52,364 bases of DNA, from positions 1 to 52,364 of the IMG/VR virus record IMGVR_UViG_3300030380_005007; one strand, written 5' to 3'. A program made the position numbers and the translations under genes. Positions 1 to 8,635 of this stretch are shown here, piece by piece. Under the pieces are notes generated by a model that was given only the letters and a program-made list of their open reading frames with translations, ran no database searches and was not told the DNA's origin. Each line of letters starts with the position of its first letter. Positions within the stretch are counted from its first letter, which is position 1. This stretch comes from a virus.

Positions 1-1440
1 AGCTAATATGGCAGATATTAATCTAGGAGTTGGTGGAGCTAACTCAGCATCAGGTGTTTATGAGATTGATAACTCTTGTAAGTTAGAGAGGCTTAATACT
101 GAAAAATTACAACACACATTTGATGCAGACCCAACAAATTTAAAAAAGAATACTCTTAGTATTTGGTTTAAAAGAACTGAGATAAGTGTAAATCAAGGAC
201 TTTATCAATTTGGTGATGATGCAAGTGGAGAACATAGTTATTTTAGATTCACGACTGATGACAGAGGATTTTTAAGAGGTAATTTTGGCAGTAATGTTCA
301 ATTTTTACTTACCTCACAATCATTTAGAGATACTTCAGCATGGTATCATTTAGTTGTTGCATGGGATACAACGCAAAGCACTGCTTCTAATAGATTAAAA
401 GTTTATTTAAATGGTTCAGAAATAACAGTATTTGATACTGATAATCGTTCCTCAGTAATTCCATTAAATCAGGATACACCACATGGAGAAAATGGTAAGT
501 CTATAATAATTGGTGAGGGTGTTTATGACATTTCTGCTTATGTCGCTGAAACACACTTTGTAGATGGTCAAGCATTAGCACCTACAGATTTTGGTGAATA
601 TGATGCAGATAGTGGAATTTGGAAACCTAAACAATATACAGGTACTTATGGCAATAATGGATTTTATTTAGACTTTAGCGATGCAGCTAACTTAGGTGAT
701 GATGCTAGTGGTAATGGTAATAACTTTACAGAAACCAACATAACAGCAGCCGACCAAGCTACTGACACGCCTACTAATAATTTTACAATTTTAAACACAC
801 TTCATAGAGTACCTGATACAACAATAAAAGAAGGGAATACTGCTACTGTAAAAACTAATAATGGTTGGAGAACTATAGTTAGTACTTTAGGTGTTTCAAG
901 TGGTAAGTGGTATTTTGAACTAAGTGCAGGAAGTGAATACACTATGATTGGAGTTGCAGGTGATTCTGTTTATGGCGGTGGTGGAACATGGGAATATTAT
1001 CTTGGCTCACTTACAGGTAGTCTCGGGTATTATGGTAACTCTGCTACCTACTTCCAAGACGGAAGTGATAAATCACCTACTAATGTTTCAAGTTTTGTAG
1101 CTGATGATATTATTGGTATGGCACTTGATGTTGATAATGGAAAAGTTTATTTCCATAAAAATGGTACTTATCAAAATCAAGGTAATCCTAATAATGGTAC
1201 AAACGGTTATACTTTAACTGGTATTGCACCTTACTTTTTAGGTTTATCAACTTATCAACAATCCGACCAATGTGAAGTAAACTATGGTGGTTATCATGTT
1301 TATTCAGTCTCGTCAGGTAACAGCGATGCAAACGGATATGGTAACTTTGAATATGCACCACCTTCAGGATATTATGCTTTATGCACTAAAAACTTAGCGG
1401 AGTACGGATAATGGCTTATACAAATATTGATGACCCTTCA
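1..1440. repeat. Imperfect terminal direct repeat (partner 50928-52364)
   Basis: Bases 1-1440 align throughout with 50928-52364, with a net 3-base length difference. Both copies start with AGCTAATATGG and end with 68 identical bases (1373-1440 and 52297-52364). In between they differ at many sites, mostly near the start of the gene and in patches around 700-830 and 960-1220. The seven bases before the ATG at 8 equal the last bases of the gene that ends at 50933. This fits a circular genome whose contig ends overlap on two alleles; a true tandem duplication is the alternative. Confidence 0.85.
8..1411 (+). CDS. LamG/SPRY-type tail fibre or receptor-binding protein (allele 1)
   Basis: The 467-residue product looks like a fibre protein. 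Roughly residues 40-210 resemble a concanavalin A-like (LamG-type) jelly roll, with the pattern AWYHLVVAWD, a run KVYLNGSEI and a closing VDGQALAPTDFGE. Residues about 290-430 resemble a SPRY-like domain (SSGKWYFEL, DDIIGMALD, KVYFHKNGTY). The C-terminus is rich in Gly, Tyr and Asn. It overlaps the next gene by one base (TAATG). A second, diverged copy lies at 50935-52335. LamG and SPRY folds often bind sugars or proteins, so host recognition is inferred, not shown. Confidence 0.8.
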   Translation: MADINLGVGGANSASGVYEIDNSCKLERLNTEKLQHTFDADPTNLKKNTLSIWFKRTEISVNQGLYQFGDDASGEHSYFRFTTDDRGFLRGNFGSNVQFLLTSQSFRDTSAWYHLVVAWDTTQSTASNRLKVYLNGSEITVFDTDNRSSVIPLNQDTPHGENGKSIIIGEGVYDISAYVAETHFVDGQALAPTDFGEYDADSGIWKPKQYTGTYGNNGFYLDFSDAANLGDDASGNGNNFTETNITAADQATDTPTNNFTILNTLHRVPDTTIKEGNTATVKTNNGWRTIVSTLGVSSGKWYFELSAGSEYTMIGVAGDSVYGGGGTWEYYLGSLTGSLGYYGNSATYFQDGSDKSPTNVSSFVADDIIGMALDVDNGKVYFHKNGTYQNQGNPNNGTNGYTLTGIAPYFLGLSTYQQSDQCEVNYGGYHVYSVSSGNSDANGYGNFEYAPPSGYYALCTKNLAEYG

Positions 1441-2454
1441 GCACATTTTCAGACTACTCTCTATACAGGTGATGGTAACGACCCTAGAACAGTAACAAAT
1501 GGTGGAAACTCTGATTTGCAACCTGACTGGGTTATTATAAAGTATAGAACAGCAGGAGTAAGCCCATCAACTTACGACAGTAGCAGAGGAGCAACCAAAA
1601 GACTTTACACTGATTTTGGTAGTACAGAAGCAACCTTAACAACTGGTGTAAAGGCTTTTAATACTGATGGCTTTACAGTAGGCGATTTAGGAGAAGTCAA
1701 TACCAATAATGTTCCTTATGTAGCTTGGCAATGGCATTGTAACAGTGGTACAACCTCATCTAATACAGAAGGCAATACCACTAATACATTACAAGTAAAC
1801 ACCACAGCAGGTTTTAGCATTAACACATTCACAAGTCAAGCATCAGGCAATACAACAATTGGACATGGGTTGGGTGGAGTTCCTGAATTTTATATGATTA
1901 AAGCAAGAAATAATGATTATAGTTGGTGGGTAAACCATGTTGGTATGGGAGACCAAAGTGATGAATATGTGGCATGGAATCTAACAGGCGATAGGAATGA
2001 TGTATCTTGGGGAGCAGCACCTACTAGCACTTTGCTTACATTCTCACAAGCCTTTGTAGGTGCAAGCAAAAACACAGTTTGTTATGCTTTTAAAGAAAAG
2101 CAAGGGTATAGCAAGTTTGGAAAATATACAGGTAATGGAAATGCAGATGGTACATTTGTTTATACAGGATTTAAACCTGCATTTTTTGTGTGCAAAAGAA
2201 CTGATAATACAGGTAATTGGTTGATGTTTGATAATAAACGAGACGGTATAAATCCTAGTGGTAGATATTTTTATGCCAATGGAGGTAATGCTGAATTTGA
2301 CTCAACCACAGTATTATGTGATTTTGTAAGTAATGGTGTAAAGGTAAGGTCAGATAACAATGACATAGGTGCATCCAATGCCACTTATATTTTTTTAGCA
2401 TTTGCAGAAAATCCATTTGTAACATCAACAGGAATACCAACCACAGCTAGGTAA
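1411..2454 (+). CDS. DUF7483-like phage surface/tail protein
   Basis: The 347-residue product has the repeated pattern I associate with DUF7483-like proteins of aquatic phages: a lead segment (PDWVIIKYR), a D-SRG-KRLYTDF stretch, GFTVGD, then YVAWQWHCN, followed by a second related module (GGVPEFYMIKARN, YSWWVNH) and a third (FKPAFFVCKRTD, NWLMFDNKRDG). This suggests about three related beta modules. It is translationally coupled to the LamG protein (TAATG overlap) and sits before a tail-assembly-like protein and the lysis genes. A role as fibre or adhesin is likely from position and composition; no catalytic motif is visible. Confidence 0.7.
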   Translation: MAYTNIDDPSAHFQTTLYTGDGNDPRTVTNGGNSDLQPDWVIIKYRTAGVSPSTYDSSRGATKRLYTDFGSTEATLTTGVKAFNTDGFTVGDLGEVNTNNVPYVAWQWHCNSGTTSSNTEGNTTNTLQVNTTAGFSINTFTSQASGNTTIGHGLGGVPEFYMIKARNNDYSWWVNHVGMGDQSDEYVAWNLTGDRNDVSWGAAPTSTLLTFSQAFVGASKNTVCYAFKEKQGYSKFGKYTGNGNADGTFVYTGFKPAFFVCKRTDNTGNWLMFDNKRDGINPSGRYFYANGGNAEFDSTTVLCDFVSNGVKVRSDNNDIGASNATYIFLAFAENPFVTSTGIPTTAR

Positions 2455-2483
2455 AATAAAATTATTGAGGTAGAATAAAAATT

Positions 2484-3062
2484 ATGTGGGCATTAGTAGA
2501 ATCAGGCAGTATAACTGCTACTTATAATCAACCGAAAGCTATACAAATAGGGGATATAAAATACCCTAGTAATATATTTCAAGTATGGTCTAAATCCGAA
2601 TTAGAGGCTGTAGGTCTTTACGAAGTTGTTTATGATCGTACAAATTTTAAAGATAAAGAATATTATATTAATACTGACGAAACTTTAACTTTTGCAAGTA
2701 ATACGGTTACTGCTTCTTGGGGTACAGCTACAGCAAAAGCCCTAAACGACTCATCAGAAGAAATAAGTGGTGTGACTTACAATTACAAAGGTCTTAAAAC
2801 ATTACACAAAGAAACTGTAGATCAACAAGCATATTCATTATTACAATCAAGCGATTGGATGGTTGTAAGAAATGCAGAAAGTTCAAAAGCCATACCTTCT
2901 GATTGGTTAGATTTTAGAGTAAATGTTAGAAGCACTGCTTCTGATATGAAAGATAAAATAGATGCTGTAAGTGATGTAGACGCACTAGCGGCACTTTATG
3001 TTTACAATTCTAAAACTGGTACACGACCATTGGGTGAGTTTCCAACCCCACCAAGTTCATAA
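2484..3062 (+). CDS. Probable phage tail assembly chaperone-like protein
   Basis: The 192-residue product has a C-terminal half (about residues 115-175) resembling the phage tail assembly chaperone pattern: LLQSSDWMVVR, SDWLDFRVNVR, then a helix around MKDKIDAV. The N-terminal 90 residues look like a small beta domain. It follows the fibre genes directly, where fibre-assembly proteins are often found. It ends just before the lysis cassette. The assignment rests on this short pattern and on position. Confidence 0.55.
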   Translation: MWALVESGSITATYNQPKAIQIGDIKYPSNIFQVWSKSELEAVGLYEVVYDRTNFKDKEYYINTDETLTFASNTVTASWGTATAKALNDSSEEISGVTYNYKGLKTLHKETVDQQAYSLLQSSDWMVVRNAESSKAIPSDWLDFRVNVRSTASDMKDKIDAVSDVDALAALYVYNSKTGTRPLGEFPTPPSS

Positions 3063-3071
3063 GGAGTAAAT

Positions 3072-3179
3072 ATGGAATATTTTTTAGGAATATTATTAGT
3101 TTTAGTAATCGCTGGTGCGGTTATTTGGAAAAACAAACCTGAATGGGTTAGCAAAGTTAAGTCCTGGTTTGTTGAATAA
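3072..3179 (+). CDS. Small single-pass membrane protein, lysis-cassette candidate
   Basis: This 35-residue reading frame has a good ribosome binding site (AAGGAG, 6-7 bases before the ATG) and ends in a TAATG overlap with the next gene. Residues 4-19 form one hydrophobic helix (FLGILLVLVIAGAVIW), followed by a short basic-aromatic tail. Position immediately before an XhlA-like and a holin-like protein suggests a lysis accessory (holin partner or spanin-like), but no family is recognised. Confidence 0.6.
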   Translation: MEYFLGILLVLVIAGAVIWKNKPEWVSKVKSWFVE

Positions 3180-3373
3180 TGTCTAAGCCAACGGTTCAAA
3201 GCACTTATAACGAATTAATTCGTCACCAAACCGAATGTGCTGAACGTTGGAAAACTTGTTTTAACCATCTAGAAAAATTAGATGCTGATATTACGTTTAT
3301 CAGAAATATAGTAGTAGGCGGTACAGGTACTTTGGCTTTGTGCTTTTTAGGATTTATACTGACTCAGATATGA
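3179..3373 (+). CDS. XhlA-like small protein with C-terminal membrane helix
   Basis: The 64-residue protein has an amphipathic, probably coiled-coil N-terminal part (residues 8-40) and one C-terminal transmembrane helix (about 44-62). That layout matches haemolysin XhlA-type lysis accessories, although I cannot confirm the family. It overlaps its upstream neighbour by TAATG and the following holin by ATGA, so the three small genes form a tightly coupled lysis group. Confidence 0.6.
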   Translation: MSKPTVQSTYNELIRHQTECAERWKTCFNHLEKLDADITFIRNIVVGGTGTLALCFLGFILTQI

Positions 3374-3834
3374 AACAACTTAAATCAATTTTAGGTGCTT
3401 TAGCGCCAACTTTAGGAGCGGCTATAGGTGGCCCACTTGGCGGCCAAGCTGGGTCAATACTTAGTTCTGTACTGGGTGTGCCTAACAACCCCAAGTCTAT
3501 AGAATCAGCGATGAACAACATCACCTCTGAACAGATGATGGCGTTAAAGAAAGCTGAAAAAGAATTTGAAGTTCAAATGAAAGAGCTTGATGTTGATATC
3601 TATAAATTAGAAACTAAAGACGTTCAAGATGCTAGAGAAAAGTTTAGCTCTGATTGGACTCCTAAATTTTTAGGTGTTCTTTGTCTTGTAGGCTTCTTTG
3701 GTTATATAGGTATGGTCACACTTTACCCCCAACCAGATTCAAGTGACGATATTGTCATGCTGGTAATTGGATCTATTACTGGTATAGCTACCGCAGTTAT
3801 ATCATTCTATTTTGGATCGTCCAACAAAAAATAA
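3370..3834 (+). CDS. Holin, 3-TM gene-transfer-release type
   Basis: The 154-residue product starts at the ATG inside the ATGA overlap; a longer frame starting at 3340 has no better support. It has a small-residue-rich hydrophobic N-terminus (LGAAIGGPLGGQAGSIL), a charged middle (EKEFEVQMKELDVDIYKLE, then DVQDAREK), the signature SDWTPKFLGVL and two C-terminal membrane helices (about 97-117 and 127-147). This order matches the three-TM holin family first defined in gene-transfer agents (PF11351). It would permeabilise the inner membrane so the adjacent lysozyme can reach the cell wall. Confidence 0.85.
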   Translation: MKQLKSILGALAPTLGAAIGGPLGGQAGSILSSVLGVPNNPKSIESAMNNITSEQMMALKKAEKEFEVQMKELDVDIYKLETKDVQDAREKFSSDWTPKFLGVLCLVGFFGYIGMVTLYPQPDSSDDIVMLVIGSITGIATAVISFYFGSSNKK

Positions 3835-3836
3835 TT

Positions 3837-4301
3837 ATGCACATCTCTGACGAAGGGCTAGAACTTATCAAGCATTTTGAGGGTTGCCCAACAGATGATG
3901 AGGGTAACGTTGTTGCTTATCAAGATGCAGTAGATGTATGGACAATTGGTTATGGCCATACCAAAGATGTGCAAGAAGGCGATAAGTGGACTAAAGAAAA
4001 AGCAGATTTTATGTTATGGCGAGAACTCGAAGATGAGTACGAGGATTACATCAATAATTACGTCCATGTACCTTTAAATCAACAACAATTTGATGCTTTG
4101 TGTTCTTGGGTGTATAACCTTGGACCGGCAAACTTAAAAAAATCAACATTACTTAGAAAATTAAATAACGGTGAATACGAAGAAACGCCAAATCAAATAA
4201 AAAGATGGAATAAAGCTGGGGGAAAAGTTCTCGAAGGTCTAGTGCGAAGAAGAGAAGCAGAGGCTTTGCTTTTTGAAGGCAAAGACTGGCGACATATATA
4301 G
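3837..4301 (+). CDS. Endolysin, GH24 lysozyme
   Basis: The 154-residue enzyme is a T4/P22-type lysozyme that cleaves the glycan of peptidoglycan. The catalytic Glu is E15 (KHFEG), followed by D30 and T36 in YQDAVDVWTIGYGHT. The D-to-T spacing is normal, while the loop between E15 and D30 is longer than in T4 lysozyme. The C-terminal part has the family pattern FDALCSWVYNLG and LVRRREAEALLF. There is no N-terminal signal or membrane anchor, so export through the neighbouring holin is expected. Confidence 0.95.
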   Translation: MHISDEGLELIKHFEGCPTDDEGNVVAYQDAVDVWTIGYGHTKDVQEGDKWTKEKADFMLWRELEDEYEDYINNYVHVPLNQQQFDALCSWVYNLGPANLKKSTLLRKLNNGEYEETPNQIKRWNKAGGKVLEGLVRRREAEALLFEGKDWRHI

Positions 4302-4309
4302 GAGTTTAA

Positions 4310-4777
4310 ATGTCACACGTTTCTGCAAGAATAGCACTTGCAGGTGAATATTTAGCAGCATCATATTTGATGCGATTTTGTGACTCTGTGATAATTGCGC
4401 CCGAGGGTCATAAGTCAGATTTAATACTTGACCACCAAGGTCAACTTTATAAAGTTCAAGTAAAAACAACCAATAGCATTTATAAAAAACGTGATAATGA
4501 TTACTATCGCTGGGATTTTAGATCTAACGCAGATAACAAAAGAAAAAATAAAATGCTAAGATATGGGAGTGGGCAAGTAGACATTTTTTGTTTAGTTGCT
4601 TTACCTATAGATAAAGTTTTCTTTTTATCTTTTGATAAAGTAGAAAATTCTATTGCTAAAACTATAAATAGTTTAAATGAAATTAATTCAGAAGAATCTT
4701 TGATAAATAGTTTATTAGAGATAAATAAAATACCAAATTTGGAACCGATAGATGCCACTACAGAAAGCGATATTTAG
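4310..4777 (+). CDS. PD-(D/E)XK-type endonuclease-like protein
   Basis: The 155-residue product has a helix with E13 (ALAGEYLAASYLM) followed by D37 (GHKSDLIL) and a Q-x-K strand (YKVQVKTT, Q50 and K52). This E, D, Q-x-K layout matches the PD-(D/E)XK fold of small phage and intron-type nucleases (PF11645-like). It is preceded by a good Shine-Dalgarno sequence (AGGAG) and overlaps the next gene by 26 bases. Its position between lysozyme and tail genes is unusual for a DNA enzyme and suggests a late-acting or mobile nuclease. No substrate can be inferred. Confidence 0.65.
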   Translation: MSHVSARIALAGEYLAASYLMRFCDSVIIAPEGHKSDLILDHQGQLYKVQVKTTNSIYKKRDNDYYRWDFRSNADNKRKNKMLRYGSGQVDIFCLVALPIDKVFFLSFDKVENSIAKTINSLNEINSEESLINSLLEINKIPNLEPIDATTESDI

Positions 4778-6626
4778 ACCAGGGGTAAACAGAGAAGGAA
4801 CCGACTACGATAACGAGGGCGGTTGGTTTGATGTAAACTTGGTAAGATTTAGAAAGGGTAGACCTGAAAAATTTGGTGGATGGGCAAAACTTTTAAGCAA
4901 TACTTTTTTGGGAACTTGCAGAGCTCTGCATGCTTGGATTGCTAATTCAGGTGAAAAATATTTAGGTCTTGGAACGCATTTTAAATATTATATTCAAGAA
5001 GGCACAACTTTTAATGATGTTACACCTCTTAGGCTTACAACTGCTGCAGGCGATGTAACTTTCTCTGCTTCAAATGGAGATGCGACAATTACTGTCGCTG
5101 ATACCGCACATGGCGCAGTACAAAACGACTTTGTTACTTTTTCAGGCGCAGCAAGTCTAGGTGGTAATATTACTGCTACTGTTTTAAACCAAGAATATCA
5201 AATCGCTACGATTGTGAATGCAAACTCATATACTGTTGAGGCAAAAGATACAAGCGATTCAACCGTAACTGCAAACGCTTCAGATACAGGAAACGGCGGT
5301 AGTTCTGTTGTTGGTAAATATCAAATTAATACAGGATTAGATGTTTTCGTTCCTTCAACAGGTTGGAGTGTTGGTTCTTGGAGTTCAGGAGCCTGGGGTT
5401 CATCTACTTCCTTATCTGCCTCAAATCAGCTTAGATTATGGACACATGATAACTTTGGCGAAAATTTAATCATCAATCCTAGAGGTGGTGGTATTTTTGA
5501 GTGGATTCAAAATGACGGTCTTAATACTAGGGCTGTTGAGTTGTCGGGCAGAACAGGAGCAAATTTAGTTCCAACCGTAGGACTACAAACAATTACCTCT
5601 GAAAAAGATAGGCATCTTATTGTTCTCGGCGCTGATCCTTTAAATGTAGGTGGTACAGCCAGAACAGGCACCGTAGATCCAATGTTTATCGCTTTTTCTG
5701 ACCAAGAAAACGAGTTAGAGTTTGAACCTTTAATTACCAATACTGCAGGCTCTTTACGATTATCTGCTGGTTCAGAAATTATCGGCGCGTGTAAAGCTAG
5801 ACAAGAAATACTTATTTGGACTGATACTTCACTTTATAGCATGCAATTTGTTGGACCGCCTTTTACATTTGCTGTTAACTTAATAAACCAAAATACAGGA
5901 ATGATAAGTCCTAAAGCGTGTGTTTCTGCTCCGGGTGGCGTGTATTGGATGGATACTAATAGCTTTTACATATATAACGGATCAGTAAGAGAAGTTCCTT
6001 GTTCTGTTTTAAATTATGTTTTCTCAGATATAAACAAAGATCAAGCATTTAAAATTCACGCTTTTACAATAATGGATAAAAATGAAGTAGGTTGGTTCTA
6101 TCCGTCCTCTTCATCCATCGAGGTAGACAGATACGTTTTATATAATTATGAAGAAAAAGTTTGGACTTATGGCCAGTTAGAGAGAACCGCTTGGTTGGAT
6201 TCAGGTATTGAATCATACCCAAGAGCTGTAGCTAATAATTATTTGTATCAACAAGAGTTTGGTTTTGACGATGACGGTTCGCCGATGACAAATGTTTTTA
6301 TTGAAAGTTCAGACTTTGATATCGGTGATGGCGAAAACTTTCAATTTATTCGACGTATGATTCCAGATATTAAGTTTTTACAAAACAGTAACGACTGTTC
6401 AGTTAACGTTGTTCTTAAAACTAGAAATAATCCTGGACAGTCTTTGTCAGCTAGCTCTACAAATGCAGTTCAAAGCAATACTGGTCAACTTAATATTAGA
6501 GCTAGAGGCCGTCAAGTTGCTCTTAGAGTTGAATCAGATGATGATGCAAGCAACGATGGTAATTTAGGAATAGGTTGGAGATTAGGGGCAACCAGATTAG
6601 ATATTAGACAAGACGGTAGAAGATGA
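4752..6626 (+). CDS. Tail stabilisation/hub-type structural protein
   Basis: The 624-residue protein opens with FRPGVNREGTDYDNEGGWFD, a start typical of a large structural protein found in many aquatic podoviruses next to connector or tail genes. Residues about 95-200 contain an inserted Thr/Ala/Ser-rich beta segment, and the rest is rich in W, G and beta-strand patterns. I infer a tail hub or nozzle-like role (compare P22 gp10-type stabilisation proteins), based on size, composition and position. It is coupled to the next gene by ATGA. Confidence 0.6.
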   Translation: MPLQKAIFRPGVNREGTDYDNEGGWFDVNLVRFRKGRPEKFGGWAKLLSNTFLGTCRALHAWIANSGEKYLGLGTHFKYYIQEGTTFNDVTPLRLTTAAGDVTFSASNGDATITVADTAHGAVQNDFVTFSGAASLGGNITATVLNQEYQIATIVNANSYTVEAKDTSDSTVTANASDTGNGGSSVVGKYQINTGLDVFVPSTGWSVGSWSSGAWGSSTSLSASNQLRLWTHDNFGENLIINPRGGGIFEWIQNDGLNTRAVELSGRTGANLVPTVGLQTITSEKDRHLIVLGADPLNVGGTARTGTVDPMFIAFSDQENELEFEPLITNTAGSLRLSAGSEIIGACKARQEILIWTDTSLYSMQFVGPPFTFAVNLINQNTGMISPKACVSAPGGVYWMDTNSFYIYNGSVREVPCSVLNYVFSDINKDQAFKIHAFTIMDKNEVGWFYPSSSSIEVDRYVLYNYEEKVWTYGQLERTAWLDSGIESYPRAVANNYLYQQEFGFDDDGSPMTNVFIESSDFDIGDGENFQFIRRMIPDIKFLQNSNDCSVNVVLKTRNNPGQSLSASSTNAVQSNTGQLNIRARGRQVALRVESDDDASNDGNLGIGWRLGATRLDIRQDGRR

Positions 6627-6934
6627 GCAAAATACTGCCAACTCAGCTGCCTTTAGCGCAAGGTGAGTATGTTTCTGCTGACCTTTTTAATAGACTTGTA
6701 CGTATTTTAGAGATAAACTTAGGAGCAGTAGACCCCGATAATACTTTACAATTATCGACTACTGAACGTGATCAATTAAACTTTAATATTGGCACGCTAA
6801 TATTCAATACGACTACAGAAGTATTGCAGGTATTTGACGGTACAGAGTTTATTGATTTAACGACTCATCGCACCTACCTGACAGGACTTTCTGCTACAAC
6901 TGGATTAGGCTCAGTTACTGTATCGACGCCTTAA
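6623..6934 (+). CDS. Small hypothetical virion-associated protein
   Basis: The 103-residue product contains the segment LIFNTTTEVLQVFDGTEF, a pattern frequent in phage fibre and neck proteins. It overlaps the stop of the hub-type protein (ATGA). No catalytic or membrane feature is visible. A small structural role is inferred from position only. Confidence 0.6.
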   Translation: MSKILPTQLPLAQGEYVSADLFNRLVRILEINLGAVDPDNTLQLSTTERDQLNFNIGTLIFNTTTEVLQVFDGTEFIDLTTHRTYLTGLSATTGLGSVTVSTP

Positions 6935-6961
6935 AAATGCTAACATATAGGTTATATTAAT

Positions 6962-8635
6962 ATGCTAAACGGAATACAAAAACAAGACTTACAAGGTATT
7001 GCTGCTTTGGGGAGAAATGAGGACACTTTTCTTGCGCACGTTGCGCCAGATGAAATGGTTGTCCCAGCTCAAGTTCTTAAAGACGATCCACTTTTAAACA
7101 CATACATTCGTAACTCTATTTCCAAGTACGGCGTTGATCCGAATCAATTCGTAGTCGGAAATGGCGATATGGATTTAAATCCGATGACTGGACTGCCTGA
7201 GTTTGGCTTTTTATCAAAGGTTGTTAAAAAAGTTAAAAAAGCGGTTAAAAAAGTTGTAAAGCCGGTAGCTCAAGTAGCTCAATTTGTACCGGGACCTTGG
7301 CAGGCACCTGCTGCTTTAGTAGCAAAAGCAAGTACCGTATATGACGTAGCAAAAGGCAGAGCAAGTCCAGCAGCTTTATTAAGTGTTGCTGGCCCCTTAA
7401 GAGTTGGTCCAGGAATAGGCGAAAGTTTAGGAGCTATAAAAGATGCTGGCGGCTTAGGAGCAACTTTTGGAAATATAGGTTCTGCTTTAAAATCAGGTAT
7501 CGGCTCATTCGCAAAAGATCCATTTGGTACAATTGGCGGACTATTTAAAGGCGGAGGACAAACTACCGTTCAGCCTGGAGATAGCTTATCAAGTATTGCT
7601 GCAAAAGAAGGAACAACCGTTGCAGAATTATTAAAAGCCAATCCTCAAATAACCAATCCTAATTTAATACAAGCAGGCGCTACTATTAAATTGCCTGGAG
7701 CAAGCGGTTTATCAAGAATTGGGGGTGGCTTACAGAAAATAGGTGAAGGTATTGGCGGATTGATGCCAAGTACTGAAGGTCAAAGTCAAGTTGGAATGAT
7801 CGAAGATATGCTTAAAAGCAGACCATCTGATCCCGTCAGAGAAGGCGGAGGATTTTTAAGTGGAATGATGGGCGGCGATCAACAACAACAACAAGGCGGC
7901 GGCGGATTCTTGCAATCTTTAGGTGGAGCGATGACAGGCCCAGCAGGTCTTGCAGGCTTGTACGGATTAGCGACTTATTTAGGCGCTAAAGAAAGAGAAG
8001 GTGGATTAGCAGAAACTCCAGCAGTAACAATGGATGCTTTAGGAAGATATCAACTTTCTAAAACTTTAGGGACTGGTGGAACCAGAGAAGAGTTTGGTTT
8101 AGGGCCGGCTCCTCAAGCGCTTAAGTTTGCTGAAGGCGATGTAGTTCCATCATCTAATGAAATAAATTTAGTGATCGATGCAATAGATGGAACAATACCT
8201 CAATATGATAATGAAAAAATAATTCAGGACTTTATTGAAAAATATGGAATTGATATGTTTCGACAAATTAGCAGCAATGTAAGCTCAAGAACTTTTTATG
8301 ACAACAATAATGATTTTTACAAAGAGGGAAGAACTATAAACCCATCAAATGTTATTAGACCAGGATTTAATACTGGCGGCGCTGTAATGATGGAAGAATT
8401 AGATATGCGTCAAGGTGGAGAATCTATTGGTCCAGGAACTGGAACTTCCGATGATATCCCAGCGATGTTAAGTGACGGCGAATTTGTAATGACTGCTAAA
8501 GCAACACGTGGAGCAGGCTCATATGAAACCAAAAAAACTCCAAAAGGAATTGAGCTAATTAAAAGCGGAGATCCTTCAAGAGAGGCAGGCGTAGAAAATA
8601 TGCGCGAGCTAATGAAAATGTTTGAGGCAGTATAA
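6962..8635 (+). CDS. Virion protein with a LysM domain
   Basis: The 557-residue product has a LysM peptidoglycan-binding domain at about residues 200-245 (VQPGDSLSSIAAKEGTTVAE, then LIQAGATIKLP). An N-terminal segment (FLAHVAPDEMVVPAQVL) and a C-terminal segment (GPGTGTSDDIPAMLSDGEFV) are patterns I associate with large uncharacterised aquatic phage virion proteins. A Lys/Val-rich stretch at about 85-105 precedes a hydrophobic Gly/Ala-rich region. It probably belongs to the internal or ejected proteins, with LysM helping it engage the cell wall during infection. The start has only a weak ribosome binding site. Confidence 0.65.
   Translation: MLNGIQKQDLQGIAALGRNEDTFLAHVAPDEMVVPAQVLKDDPLLNTYIRNSISKYGVDPNQFVVGNGDMDLNPMTGLPEFGFLSKVVKKVKKAVKKVVKPVAQVAQFVPGPWQAPAALVAKASTVYDVAKGRASPAALLSVAGPLRVGPGIGESLGAIKDAGGLGATFGNIGSALKSGIGSFAKDPFGTIGGLFKGGGQTTVQPGDSLSSIAAKEGTTVAELLKANPQITNPNLIQAGATIKLPGASGLSRIGGGLQKIGEGIGGLMPSTEGQSQVGMIEDMLKSRPSDPVREGGGFLSGMMGGDQQQQQGGGGFLQSLGGAMTGPAGLAGLYGLATYLGAKEREGGLAETPAVTMDALGRYQLSKTLGTGGTREEFGLGPAPQALKFAEGDVVPSSNEINLVIDAIDGTIPQYDNEKIIQDFIEKYGIDMFRQISSNVSSRTFYDNNNDFYKEGRTINPSNVIRPGFNTGGAVMMEELDMRQGGESIGPGTGTSDDIPAMLSDGEFVMTAKATRGAGSYETKKTPKGIELIKSGDPSREAGVENMRELMKMFEAV

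Noticed and set aside
8-1411. Sequencing-error explanation for the two fibre copies
   Set aside because: Differences are many, frame-preserving and clustered, including a wholly different N-terminus, which errors would not give.
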